Position numbers and translations under genes: made by a program. This document shows positions 46,755 through 55,403 of a DNA stretch of 64,000 bases, in pieces. Position 1 is the stretch's first letter. Each line of letters begins with the position of its first letter. The DNA comes from Salifodinibacter halophilus. GTDB lineage: Bacteria; Pseudomonadota; Gammaproteobacteria; Nevskiales; Salinisphaeraceae. The stretch covers positions 1,674,001 to 1,738,000 of the forward strand of contig JABEEB010000001.1 in assembly GCA_012999515.1 (NCBI GenBank). The letters are read 5' to 3'. The notes beneath the pieces were generated by a model. That model saw nothing but the letters and a program-made list of their open reading frames with translations, was not told the DNA's origin and did not search any database.

Positions 46755-48221
46755 ATGGCGAGTGATAACGGTGCGAATGCGACGAGTGAGGCCCAGCCGC
46801 GGCCGGCCAAGCCGGGCGCTGGCAAGCGTGTCGATCATGCAGCGGGTGCACGGCAGTTTCTCGCGGCCACCGAGCATGCGGAATCGCACGACGAACGCGT
46901 TTGGGCGATGCGCCAGCGCCGCGACGCCGCGGTTGAGACCATTCCGGAATGGGAGGAATTGCGCGATCTGGCCAGCCAGATCAAAACTCACGCGTTAACC
47001 CACCTCGACGAATATCTGGAACAGTTCGAGGCCAACGCGAAAGCCAACGGCATCCACGTGCATTGGGCCGCCGACGCCGCTGACCATAACCGTATCGTCC
47101 ACGAGATTTTTCAAGAAAACGGTGTGCAGCGGGTCATCAAGTCCAAGTCGATGCTGATGGAGGAGTGCGGTTTTCGCCAGTACATGGACGCCGCGGGCTT
47201 CGATATGATCGAGACCGATCTCGGCGAGCGCATCCAACAATTGGATGACGAAGACCCCAGCCATGTCGTGGTGCCCGCTGTGCACAAGATGCGCTCGGAC
47301 GTCTCGCAGGTGTTTTCAAAAACACTGGACTCGGATCCGGGCAACGACGACGCCCACTATCTGACCGAACACCAGCGTCAGGCCACGCGGCCGTTGATTT
47401 TGGATGCCGACGCCGGCATGACTGGCGCCAACTTCGCAATCGCCGAAACCGGTGGTTTTGTCGTCTGCACCAACGAAGGCAACGCCGACCTATCGGCTAA
47501 TGTGCCCAATCTGCACGTGGCCAGTATTGGCATTGAAAAGGTCGTGCCCCGCGTCGAGGACATGGGTGTGTTCATCCGCATGCTTTCGCGTTCCGCGCTC
47601 GGCAGCCCAATCACGCAGTACACGTCGCATTTCCGCGGGCCGAAGCCGGGCGGTGAGACACATATCGTGCTGGTCGACAATGGTCGCTCCGAACGGCTCG
47701 GAAGCGAGAAGTTCTGGAGCGCGCTCAAGTGCATTCGTTGCGGCGCCTGCATGAACACCTGCCCCGTGTTCCGGCGCTCCGGCGGGTTGTCATACGGTGC
47801 GACTTATACGGGGCCGCTCGGATTGATCCTGGACCCGAGCATCGATGCCCGTCGCTATTCCAACCTGCCGTTTGCGAGCACGCTAAACGGCAGTTGCACC
47901 AACGTCTGCCCGGTCAAGATCAACATCCACGAACAGATCTTCGAGTGGCGTAAAGTGTTGGCCGAGGACAAACAGGTTCCCTGGACGAAGCGGTCCTCGC
48001 TGGCTGCTGCGGGGCGTGTGCTAGCTTCACCGAAAAGCTACCGTGCCGCACTCAAAACGGCCCATTCCGCGCTGCACTATCTGCCCGATTGGGCGATCTA
48101 CAATCGATTGAATGCCTGGGGTCAGGTTCGCGATCTGCCTGATGTGCCCGCCGAAGGCACGTTTCACGACTGGTACCGCAAGCATCGTCTTAATACAGCC
48201 GAAGCCGGTGATAACGAATGA
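46755..48221 (+). CDS. lutB: L-lactate oxidation iron-sulfur subunit LutB
   Basis: LutB is the large Fe-S subunit. The 488-residue protein has a LUD domain followed by ferredoxin-type clusters: CIRCGACMNTCPVF near residue 330 and NGSCTNVCPVKINIHEQIF. The ETGGFVVCTNEGNADL stretch is typical of the family. ATG 46755 was chosen; TTG 46737, which overlaps the lutA stop, would add six residues. It is coupled to lutC by an ATGA overlap. Confidence 0.93.
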   Translation: MASDNGANATSEAQPRPAKPGAGKRVDHAAGARQFLAATEHAESHDERVWAMRQRRDAAVETIPEWEELRDLASQIKTHALTHLDEYLEQFEANAKANGIHVHWAADAADHNRIVHEIFQENGVQRVIKSKSMLMEECGFRQYMDAAGFDMIETDLGERIQQLDDEDPSHVVVPAVHKMRSDVSQVFSKTLDSDPGNDDAHYLTEHQRQATRPLILDADAGMTGANFAIAETGGFVVCTNEGNADLSANVPNLHVASIGIEKVVPRVEDMGVFIRMLSRSALGSPITQYTSHFRGPKPGGETHIVLVDNGRSERLGSEKFWSALKCIRCGACMNTCPVFRRSGGLSYGATYTGPLGLILDPSIDARRYSNLPFASTLNGSCTNVCPVKINIHEQIFEWRKVLAEDKQVPWTKRSSLAAAGRVLASPKSYRAALKTAHSALHYLPDWAIYNRLNAWGQVRDLPDVPAEGTFHDWYRKHRLNTAEAGDNE

Positions 48222-48850
48222 GTGCTCGCGCCGATATCTTGGCTGCCATTCGTGCCAACAAGCCCGGATTTTCAGGCCCGGCACCGGACATCCCGAACCA
48301 CGATGACGGCTACCCATGTGACGCGGCCGATCTGCGGGCGCTCTTTGTCGGCGCGATGGAACAAATGGGTGGTGCCTGGGTTGAGCCAGCAAGTGACGAA
48401 ACGTTGACCGCAACCGTGCACCGCGCGTTGGGCGATAGGCTCGATGCCGGTAGCTGCATCGCGTCGAATATTGCTGAAATACCCGGCGATCGACGTGTGT
48501 GCGAAGCCGATACCTCGGCCAGCCTGAACGATGTGGACGTCGCTCTGCTACGGGCCCGCTTCGGCGTCGCCGAGACTGGCAGTGTTTGCTTTACCGAACA
48601 CGAGTTGGTCGTCAACGCGGTCGCGTATCTAGCCCAGCATTTGGTTGTTCTGCTCGATCCGAGCGAGATCGTCACCAATCTACATCGCGCCTATCAGCGC
48701 GACGACTACAAAACCGCCCGCTACACTGTCTTCCATACCGGCCCATCGGCGACTGCGGATATCGAAGGCGTGCTGGTGCGCGGTGCTCAAGGCGTGCGCT
48801 CACTGACAGTTGTTCCGGCAGTTGATCAGGCACCGACCCCAGGTGGATGA
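48218..48850 (+). CDS. lutC: L-lactate oxidation subunit LutC
   Basis: LutC is the third subunit, a LUD-domain protein (210 residues). It opens RADILAAIRANKPG and has the FGVAETGSVCFTE and HLVVLLDPSEIVTNLHRAY segments and the closing GPSATADIEGVLVRGAQG, typical of LutC/YkgG. It ends lutABC; no lactate permease gene follows. Confidence 0.9.
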   Translation: MSARADILAAIRANKPGFSGPAPDIPNHDDGYPCDAADLRALFVGAMEQMGGAWVEPASDETLTATVHRALGDRLDAGSCIASNIAEIPGDRRVCEADTSASLNDVDVALLRARFGVAETGSVCFTEHELVVNAVAYLAQHLVVLLDPSEIVTNLHRAYQRDDYKTARYTVFHTGPSATADIEGVLVRGAQGVRSLTVVPAVDQAPTPGG

Positions 48851-48989
48851 ATCAGAGGCACCGGTTGAGGCCGTGTCGTTGTGCGTGCGCGGTGTTATCG
48901 AAGTCGCTTGCGACTGATTTCGCCAACGTTGCCAGATCGAGCCATCGGCGTTACAACCCCGTATTGGATTGACCAAAGGCGAGCAAGCA

Positions 48990-49733
48990 ATGGCGCGCGC
49001 AATCGAAATCTCCAGCGACGACGGCATGATCGATGCCCACGTCTTTACGCCGGGTAGCGCCAGCGGCGCCTATCCCGGTATCGTGCTGTTTCCCGATATT
49101 GGCGGGGTGCGGTCGTCGTATTACGACAAGGCTCAGATCATCGCCGACGGCGGCTACGCGGTGCTAATGCCCAACATTTATTACCGCGACGTTACCGGGC
49201 CGGCCGTGCCCGCAGGCAAGTCATTTCGCGACGACGATGTGCGGCCGACGCTTTTCGAGTATGCCGGGCGGTTGACGCCCGAGGCACAAAAGCGTGATAC
49301 CACCGCGCTGTTGGCGGCGATCGAGCGTGAGCCGGAATTCCAGGGCACGCCGATCGGCGTGGTTGGCTATTGTTTGACCGGTGGTTTTGCGCTTCGCATG
49401 GCGGCGGATCATCCGGCGGATGTGGCCGCAGCAGCCGGTTTTCATGCGGCCAATCTGGCAGTTGCTGACGACGACGCCAGCCCGGTCCATATCGTGGATC
49501 GTATCGGCGCGCGTGTATTTCTGGGCCATGCCGACGGCGATGCGTTGATGCCGCCCGAGCAGATCGCGCGCCTGGACGAAGCATTGGCTGCGTCGGCGGT
49601 CGATTTCACTACCGAGTTGTTCAAGGGCGCCGGGCATGGGTATACGGCGAACGATGCGCCGGTTTACAACAGGGGGGGCGACGCGCGCCACTACAAACGT
49701 CTGTTTACGTTGCTCGACGAAACAATCGCTTGA
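48990..49733 (+). CDS. Dienelactone hydrolase family protein
   Basis: A 247-residue alpha/beta hydrolase with nucleophile Cys in GYCLTGG, Asp in GHADGDALM, and His in GAGHGYT, i.e. the Cys-His-Asp triad of dienelactone hydrolase relatives. Its substrate is unknown; the family includes many enzymes not involved in aromatic degradation, and no other ring-cleavage genes are nearby. ATG 48990 is chosen over TTG 48969. Confidence 0.87.
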   Translation: MARAIEISSDDGMIDAHVFTPGSASGAYPGIVLFPDIGGVRSSYYDKAQIIADGGYAVLMPNIYYRDVTGPAVPAGKSFRDDDVRPTLFEYAGRLTPEAQKRDTTALLAAIEREPEFQGTPIGVVGYCLTGGFALRMAADHPADVAAAAGFHAANLAVADDDASPVHIVDRIGARVFLGHADGDALMPPEQIARLDEALAASAVDFTTELFKGAGHGYTANDAPVYNRGGDARHYKRLFTLLDETIA

Positions 49734-49822
49734 GATAAGGGCGCTTACCTTTGGTGTAGCGATAGTATCGTTTTTTAGCGCGCAATCCGCTAGGCTTGGC
49801 CCAAAATAAAAACGAATAAGCC

Positions 49823-50716
49823 ATGCATACGATGATCGGCGCCGGCCGGCGACTTGCGGTGTGTGTTTTGTTGGTGATGCTGGCGCACACCGCGGCTGCC
49901 GCTTCGCCACCGCCCGTGGAATTGGTCGACGACTATACGGATGGTCTCGATCTATCGAAATTCTGGGTTAGCGAAAAATACGACGGCGTCCGGGGCTACT
50001 GGGATGGCGAGCGTTTGTTAACCCGCGGTGGCCAGGTCATTCATGCGCCGGCATGGTTTACCCAGGGTTGGCCGGATCAGCCGATGGATGGCGAGCTCTG
50101 GGTTGGTTACGGGCGCTTTGCGGCGGCCTCGGGTATCGCTCGCAGCGAGCAGTCCAGCGATAAGGCGTGGCATAAGGTTAGTTACCGCGTGTTCGACTTA
50201 CCCGCGCACAGCGGCGATTTCAATGCGCGTGTGCCAGCCATCCGCCGCGTCGTCGCGACAATCGATCAGCCGTGGGTTGTTGCCATACGCCAGTTTCATG
50301 TGCCGACCCAAGCTGCGTTAGAGGCCGCGCTCGAACGTATCCACGCACGCGGCGGCGAAGGATTGGTGCTGCATCGCGGTGATGCGCCGTATCGAGCCGG
50401 GCGCCATGTAGGCCTTTATAAGCTCAAACCCTACCGCGACGCCGAAGCGCGCGTCGTTGGCTATAACCCTGGCGAAGGTCGGCTCGACGGCATGATGGGG
50501 TCGCTGGAAGTCGAAACGCCCGACGGCCGGCGCTTTGCCATTGGCACGGGATTTAGCGACGATGAACGCGCTGATCCGCCGCCAATTGGCAGTTGGGTCA
50601 CGTATCGCTTCAATGGGCGCACGAGCACCGGTCTGCCACGGTTTGCGCGATTTTTGCATCGTCGGCCGGGTGGCCCGCCGCCAGAGGTTGGTCCTGTGGA
50701 GGACAAATCGCACTGA
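49823..50716 (+). CDS. Secreted ATP-dependent DNA ligase (LigE-like)
   Basis: The 297-residue protein is a minimal nucleotidyltransferase-OB ligase with an N-terminal signal peptide (residues 10-27, ending AAAA). Motif I is SEKYDGVRGYW, with the adenylated Lys at residue 52; motif III is DGELWVGYGRF, motif IV GGEGLVLHR, motif V LYKLKPY. Small ligases of this type with export signals occur in Gram-negative bacteria and may act on DNA in the periplasm during uptake. It shares no operon partner here. Confidence 0.87.
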   Translation: MHTMIGAGRRLAVCVLLVMLAHTAAAASPPPVELVDDYTDGLDLSKFWVSEKYDGVRGYWDGERLLTRGGQVIHAPAWFTQGWPDQPMDGELWVGYGRFAAASGIARSEQSSDKAWHKVSYRVFDLPAHSGDFNARVPAIRRVVATIDQPWVVAIRQFHVPTQAALEAALERIHARGGEGLVLHRGDAPYRAGRHVGLYKLKPYRDAEARVVGYNPGEGRLDGMMGSLEVETPDGRRFAIGTGFSDDERADPPPIGSWVTYRFNGRTSTGLPRFARFLHRRPGGPPPEVGPVEDKSH

Positions 50717-50766
50717 CGGATCAGCCGCCCAGCGCCCATCGACTCTCGGTGATACCGGCTAGGCGG

Positions 50767-51183
50767 CTAATGATTTTGCTTGAATTGTCGCAGCGCCCGG
50801 CGCTGTTTCCGATCGGGGCGGCCCTGTGGTGTTGGCGTGGTATGCCGTGTCGCCCGCCGCGCAGCAGCTTCGCGTTCGCGACGGTCGTGGCTGGCCTGGG
50901 TTTCGGTGTATAGCTTTTCGGCCTCAGTCGCCGGGCCGCGCTGTTCGCTGATCGCCTGCACATCGACCTCGAACATCTGTTGGTCTTTGGTGATATGAAG
51001 CCGGTCACCCGGGCCAACGCCGCTGGCGGGCTTGGCTTTTGTGCCATTCAGCTCGACCTTGCCGCCCTTAATCGCGCTATGCGCCAGACCGCGCGTCTTG
51101 AAAAAGCGTGCGGCCCAGAGCCAACGATCAATGCGGGCTTTTGGGGACGAGGGTGACTGCTCGTTGCGCTTTGCTTTCGCCAT
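50767..51183 (-). CDS. hslR: Heat shock protein 15 (S4 RNA-binding protein HslR)
   Basis: Hsp15 binds stalled 50S subunits carrying nascent chains. The 138-residue basic protein has an S4 domain (RIDRWLWAARFFKTRGLAHSAIKGGKVELNG) and the basic C-terminal region of Hsp15. ATG 51183 gives MAKAKRNEQ. It is divergent from the small DUF3634-like gene. Confidence 0.88.
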   Translation of the reverse strand: MAKAKRNEQSPSSPKARIDRWLWAARFFKTRGLAHSAIKGGKVELNGTKAKPASGVGPGDRLHITKDQQMFEVDVQAISEQRGPATEAEKLYTETQASHDRREREAAARRATRHTTPTPQGRPDRKQRRALRQFKQNH

Positions 51184-51221
51184 AGCCAGACTGTGCCTGT
51201 GTCGTCTAACAATCGCCAACC

Positions 51222-51500
51222 GTGTTCGGCCGCTTCAAACTGAATTACAGACTGCGGATCGAGGCTACGGGCGCTCGCGTTATTGTTGGGCGGCCGACGC
51301 CGGCGTTTGTGCGCGCGGTTCGCGAGATCGCGCAGCTCCATAAGATTGAGCGCGGCGAGATCGATTGCCGCGGTACCGGTGCCAACGCGCGACTTCGTTT
51401 TTCGCGCGATTTTCCGGACCGTGGCCGTCAGGCGATCCGCAACGTTTGGCAGGAACCGACCGCGCCGGCACCGACGCCTGGGCGTCGCGCCAACGGCTGA
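51222..51500 (+). CDS. DUF3634-like small protein
   Basis: A 92-residue basic protein with alternating pattern RIEATGARVIVGRPTPAFV, IERGEIDCRGTG, and RLRFSRDFPDRGRQAIRNVW. The last block (FS..P...RQ.IRNV) resembles DUF3634, a small family seen in marine gammaproteobacteria; function unknown. It lies 38 bases from the divergent hslR and converges with the HMG-CoA synthase gene. Confidence 0.6.
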   Translation: MFGRFKLNYRLRIEATGARVIVGRPTPAFVRAVREIAQLHKIERGEIDCRGTGANARLRFSRDFPDRGRQAIRNVWQEPTAPAPTPGRRANG

Positions 51501-51507
51501 GTCGGTG

Positions 51508-53007
51508 CTAGCCAGCCGCCGTTGTCAGCTCTTCAGCTGGTTCGGTGGGGATAAAGCGGTAATACTCGATGCCTTTATCGCAGAAGTCAGTGGTATGCGT
51601 GTTACCGATGCGGTCGACAACGAACTCGTCGAAAGCTGGTGTTGACGCGAAATCCACCGGCTGGCCGTCGTGCAAGGCGATGTACTGCTTTTCACTGAGA
51701 TCTCTCGGCTCGGTGAGCGCACTATCGAAGTTGATTTGTGCGGCGGCACGTTGCCAGCCGTCGACGACCCGCATGGGCAGTGCTTCGGCGGCATCGCCGC
51801 TCCCGTAGCCAAGTGTCAGCCATTGCTGGCCGGCGATTTGGATATTGTTAGTCAGTGCCTCGGCGAGGCCGGCGGCCAGCCATGCGGGTAGTGCTGCCGT
51901 GTAGAGATTGCCAAGGTCGCGCATGCGTTCACTGCCGAGCGTGAGCTTATCGTCTACGAGATCGCTCCAGAGATCGGTTTTGCGTAGAAAACGTAGAAGC
52001 TCGGCGGCCTGCGGGAACGCGTCTTCGCTGCATGCGCCGTTGGCCACACGCTGGCGCATGTCCGGCGCGGTGCTGGCTAATTCATTGAATGCGGCGTCGG
52101 CGTCGACGCCGGCGCGCGCGCAATAGTCGTTTAGTTCGGCTCGGCAATCGGCATCCCCGTCGGCGAGCGCGAACAGATAGGCCATGGCCCAGCCAGCGGA
52201 CGGCATGCGGTGATAAGGCCGGTGCATGAATACTTGATCGACGGTGTGGAAATAGTCGGCGCCTCGGCCGCCGTATTTCACAAGCATGTCGTTGATCGCG
52301 TGTCGCGTGGCGTCGACGTAGCAGCTTGTTGAGTAACGCCCATTGAACACGGGTAGGTCCTGCATCTGGCCATCGGCGCGTGCTGTTTGACCGCGGAAAC
52401 GCGCGAACGGCTTGCGAAAGTCGGCGATCCGGTAGTCGGAGTCGCTGCCGGCGCGCGCCAGGTCGACTTCCAGCATGGCTGGTTCGCTTTCCAGCAGCAT
52501 TGCCACGGCCCCGGCGCCTTGGGTCGGTTCACCACTGCTGCCGCGTTCATATTCGGCGACATCGGCGCAGACTACGATTGCCTTTTGCCCAGCGCCGTCC
52601 GCTGCCAGATAGCGCAGCGCACCCTTCATGGCATACACGCCGCCCAGGCAGGCGTGTTTGTACTCTGGTACTTCGCAGGCGCGGGCCAGCGGCGAATGCG
52701 CGTGATTGGCCAGAGCATCGTCCAGCATGCCCTTAACGATGACGGCGCCTGCTGCGTTGTCGCTCGATGATTCCGTGCCGAGCGCGAGATAACCGACTGT
52801 TGCCGGGTTGATATCGTACGCCTCGATCAAACGCCAGACGGCGTTGGCGGCCAGCGTGTAGACGCTTTGTTGTGGCCCGCGCATACGAAAACTGCGGCCA
52901 ATGACCTTTTCAATTTTGGTCCAAGGTTGGTCGTTCCATTCACACCAGTCGGCGAGGTTGACGCGGTAAGGCGGGGTGTAAACAGCCAGTCCACTGATCC
53001 CGGGCAT
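51508..53007 (-). CDS. Hydroxymethylglutaryl-CoA synthase
   Basis: HMG-CoA synthase condenses acetoacetyl-CoA with acetyl-CoA, the first committed mevalonate step. The protein has the thiolase-fold triad: Glu79 in GTESSSDNAAGA, Cys120 in KHACLGGVYAMKGAL, and His in MHRPYHRMPS. ATG 53007 follows GGAG at a good distance and begins MPGISGLAVYTPPY. At 499 residues it is longer than the Gram-positive and archaeal enzymes; the extra length lies mostly in the second half. It is divergent from mvaD. Confidence 0.93.
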   Translation of the reverse strand: MPGISGLAVYTPPYRVNLADWCEWNDQPWTKIEKVIGRSFRMRGPQQSVYTLAANAVWRLIEAYDINPATVGYLALGTESSSDNAAGAVIVKGMLDDALANHAHSPLARACEVPEYKHACLGGVYAMKGALRYLAADGAGQKAIVVCADVAEYERGSSGEPTQGAGAVAMLLESEPAMLEVDLARAGSDSDYRIADFRKPFARFRGQTARADGQMQDLPVFNGRYSTSCYVDATRHAINDMLVKYGGRGADYFHTVDQVFMHRPYHRMPSAGWAMAYLFALADGDADCRAELNDYCARAGVDADAAFNELASTAPDMRQRVANGACSEDAFPQAAELLRFLRKTDLWSDLVDDKLTLGSERMRDLGNLYTAALPAWLAAGLAEALTNNIQIAGQQWLTLGYGSGDAAEALPMRVVDGWQRAAAQINFDSALTEPRDLSEKQYIALHDGQPVDFASTPAFDEFVVDRIGNTHTTDFCDKGIEYYRFIPTEPAEELTTAAG

Positions 53008-53072
53008 AACGATCTCCACAGTGGCGTTCGGCACAAAACGCACAAGAATTTTATACCCGCTAGTTTATCAAA

Positions 53073-53107
53073 TGCTGCGTTATGCAACCTTTTGTTGCAG
53101 CGCAGCA
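53073..53107. promoter_or_regulatory. Nested inverted repeat in the divergent mevalonate promoter region
   Basis: Outer arms TGCTGCG (53073-53079) and CGCAGCA (53101-53107) and inner arms GCAAC (53084-53088) and GTTGC (53094-53098) are perfectly complementary around CTTTT. It lies between HMG-CoA synthase and the small ORF leading mvaD. An operator for both promoters or a hairpin in a 5' leader are both possible; the sequence does not say which. Confidence 0.5.
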
Positions 53108-53175
53108 AGGCGCTTTTAAGGTGTTTTTGTTGGCTTGTGATGGCGGTATTTCCATCAAACGTCAGGAGGTGTCAA

Positions 53176-53253
53176 ATGCGTAAGGAAAAGGCACAATGCA
53201 CGCGGCTGCGTAGCCGTGTAGTTGATACTCCCGTTTTTGACGACGCTTTTTGA
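53176..53253 (+). CDS. 25-codon ORF coupled to the mvaD start
   Basis: The ORF starts MRKEKAQCTR, is basic at first and acidic at the end (DTPVFDDAF). A near-perfect Shine-Dalgarno (AGGAGGT at about 53164-53170) stands the right distance before ATG 53176. Its stop TGA overlaps the mvaD ATG as TGATG, an arrangement seen in translational coupling. It could be a leader peptide or only a device that loads ribosomes for mvaD. No family recognised; coding is inferred from the ribosome site and coupling. Confidence 0.5.
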   Translation: MRKEKAQCTRLRSRVVDTPVFDDAF

Positions 53254-54233
53254 TGATTGCTGACTCGACACCGATATGTGCCCGTGCACACGCCAACATC
53301 GCCCTGATTAAGTACTGGGGGAAGCGTGATGCCGCACTCAATTTGCCGGCTGTGGGGTCAATCTCGATCACGCTCGCTGATTTATACACCGAGACGGCGT
53401 TGACCTGGCATAACGCGGCGACCGATACGGCGACACTCGATGGTCAGCCGGTCGAAAGCAAACGCATCAGCCACGTCATGGATCTTATACGCGCGCTGGC
53501 AGACACGGACCAGCGTGCTGCGGTCACCTCGACGAATAACTTCCCCACTGGCGCTGGGTTGGCGTCGTCGGCGTCCGGTTTTGCCGCACTTGTGGTATCC
53601 GCGTGTGCCGCTGCCGGGCTCGAGCTATCGACGCGAGAGCTTTCAATACTGGCACGCCAGGGCTCGGGCTCGGCTGCGCGCTCGATCGAGGGTGGCTTTG
53701 TCGAAATGCACCGAGGTCATCGCGCCGACGGCACCGATGCTTATGCCGCACCGTTGGCAGACAAGGATAGTTGGCCGCTGGAAGTTGTGGTGGCGATCAC
53801 CACGCGCGCGCAAAAAGCCGTCGACTCGACCACGGGGATGACCGATACGGCCACGCGATCGGATTTTTTCGACGCTTGGGTGGCCGGCGCCGACGGCGAT
53901 CTCGACGCGGCGCGCGAGGCCATCGCGAACCGCGACTTCGATGCGTTGGGTGCGCTGTCCGAACGAAGCTGTCTGAAAATGCACGGCTTGATGTTGTCGA
54001 CTGGCGACGGGCTGATCTATTGGTCATCGGCTACGGTCGCGGCGATCCACGAAGTGCGCAAACTGCGCGCCGAGGGGGTGCCGGTTTATTTCACGATCGA
54101 CGCCGGGCCGCAGGTTAAAGCGCTTTGTGCTCCCGGTTACGGCGCCATGGTTGCCGAACGCCTGGGCGCAGTTGTCGGTGTTGAAGCGGCACAGTTGATG
54201 GGACTCGGCCCGGCCGCACATGTGATCGCGTGA
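53253..54233 (+). CDS. mvaD: Diphosphomevalonate decarboxylase
   Basis: This GHMP-kinase-fold enzyme converts mevalonate 5-diphosphate to IPP with ATP and loss of CO2. The 326-residue protein has ANIALIKYWGKRD near the N-terminus, the P-loop-like FPTGAGLASSASGFAAL, the GSGSAARSIEGGFVEM block with its catalytic Arg, and IDAGPQVKAL with the catalytic Asp. ATG 53253 overlaps the stop of the small upstream ORF; it has little ribosome site of its own. Confidence 0.94.
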   Translation: MIADSTPICARAHANIALIKYWGKRDAALNLPAVGSISITLADLYTETALTWHNAATDTATLDGQPVESKRISHVMDLIRALADTDQRAAVTSTNNFPTGAGLASSASGFAALVVSACAAAGLELSTRELSILARQGSGSAARSIEGGFVEMHRGHRADGTDAYAAPLADKDSWPLEVVVAITTRAQKAVDSTTGMTDTATRSDFFDAWVAGADGDLDAAREAIANRDFDALGALSERSCLKMHGLMLSTGDGLIYWSSATVAAIHEVRKLRAEGVPVYFTIDAGPQVKALCAPGYGAMVAERLGAVVGVEAAQLMGLGPAAHVIA

Positions 54234-54296
54234 GCATGGATGGGGTTTTCCGCTCGATGTCCGCTTGCCTCGTAAAATCCAGGTCCGGCTGAATCA

Positions 54297-55322
54297 GTGT
54301 GTAACGCGGTAATTGAAGTCAGCGCGCCGGGCAAGTTATTTCTTGTTGGCGAATATGCGGTACTCGACGGTGCACCTGCGCTACTGACCGCCGTCGATCG
54401 GCGTGCAACAGTTCGATTAGTCCCGAGCACGTCTGGTGCTTGGACGCTGAGCGCGCCGGGCATCGGCGATGGTTTTTTCGAATTGAACGCAGACGGCTCG
54501 CCGCCGGCCGACGCTACCCCGCAGACGCGGCACGACCTGCGTGTATTCGATGCCTGTCGTCATGAATCAGTGGCGATGTTCGGGCAGCCGTCGTGGCCGT
54601 GTGCCATAACCATCGACTCACGCTCTTTTTCGGCTGATGGCCATAAGCTGGGGCTGGGCTCAAGTGCGGCCGTTTCGGTCGCTTTGTGTCAGGCTTTAGC
54701 GGTGGCCTCGGGTGCTGCGCCGACATGCGCCGAGCTTATGGATTTGGCGATCCGGAGTCATCGACGTGCCCAGGGTGGGCATGGCAGCGGAGGCGACGTT
54801 GCCGTCTCGGTTTATGGTGGGCTGATCCGTTATCAAGCCGGCGTTACTGTTGAGCCGCTGACCTGGCCGACTGGTCTGGATGCCGCCGTAGTTGCGACCG
54901 GTACAGGCGCGGATACCACCGAGTTGGTTGGCCAGGTCAAGGCTTTGGCCGAGGCCGAACCGGCAACCTATGCGCGTGTCATGGGCCAGCTGTTCGAGCG
55001 TGCCGAATCGGCACGTGACGCCACGGCCGATGTCGATGATTTCGTCCAGCTCTGCCGGGATTATTTCGAGGCGCTGATCGAACTGGATTATCACGCGCAG
55101 GCGGGCATCGTGACGGATTTGCACCACCGTTTTGCGGCACGGGCGGACGACAACGGTGCGGTATTCAAGTCGTGTGGCGCCGGCGGCGGCGACGTGGGGC
55201 TCGTTTTCGCCCGGTCCGATCAGTTGGCGACGCCGTTGTCGCAATTATTCGACGATAGCTTTGGCCAGGTCGTCGACTTGGCGATGAATGCGCCCGGTGT
55301 CCGGGTTGAGCACAGTTCGTGA
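54297..55322 (+). CDS. Phosphomevalonate kinase-like GHMP kinase
   Basis: The 341-residue GHMP kinase shows motif 1 PGKLFLVGEYAVLDGAPALL, motif 2 KLGLGSSAAVSVALC and motif 3 KSCGAGGGDVGLVF, with HGSGGDVAVSVYGG between. These fit phosphomevalonate kinases, and the gene lies right after mvaD. The missing step in the cluster is exactly this one, since mevalonate kinase is found in the fused gene downstream. The start is GTG 54297. Phosphorylation of a different acceptor cannot be excluded by sequence alone. Confidence 0.85.
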   Translation: MCNAVIEVSAPGKLFLVGEYAVLDGAPALLTAVDRRATVRLVPSTSGAWTLSAPGIGDGFFELNADGSPPADATPQTRHDLRVFDACRHESVAMFGQPSWPCAITIDSRSFSADGHKLGLGSSAAVSVALCQALAVASGAAPTCAELMDLAIRSHRRAQGGHGSGGDVAVSVYGGLIRYQAGVTVEPLTWPTGLDAAVVATGTGADTTELVGQVKALAEAEPATYARVMGQLFERAESARDATADVDDFVQLCRDYFEALIELDYHAQAGIVTDLHHRFAARADDNGAVFKSCGAGGGDVGLVFARSDQLATPLSQLFDDSFGQVVDLAMNAPGVRVEHSS

Positions 55323-55403
55323 TTATCACGAGGAGACGTCGACTCAAAGCCAGATGAGGCCGGCCAGCTAGCGACGTATAAGTGCTCGGCCGCTAAGCGC
55401 GTG

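Noticed and set aside
45835-46851. 338-codon minus-strand frame opposite lutA
   Set aside because: Composition (His, Arg, Pro-rich) is that of a non-coding frame; lutA on the plus strand has both CCG cysteine motifs.
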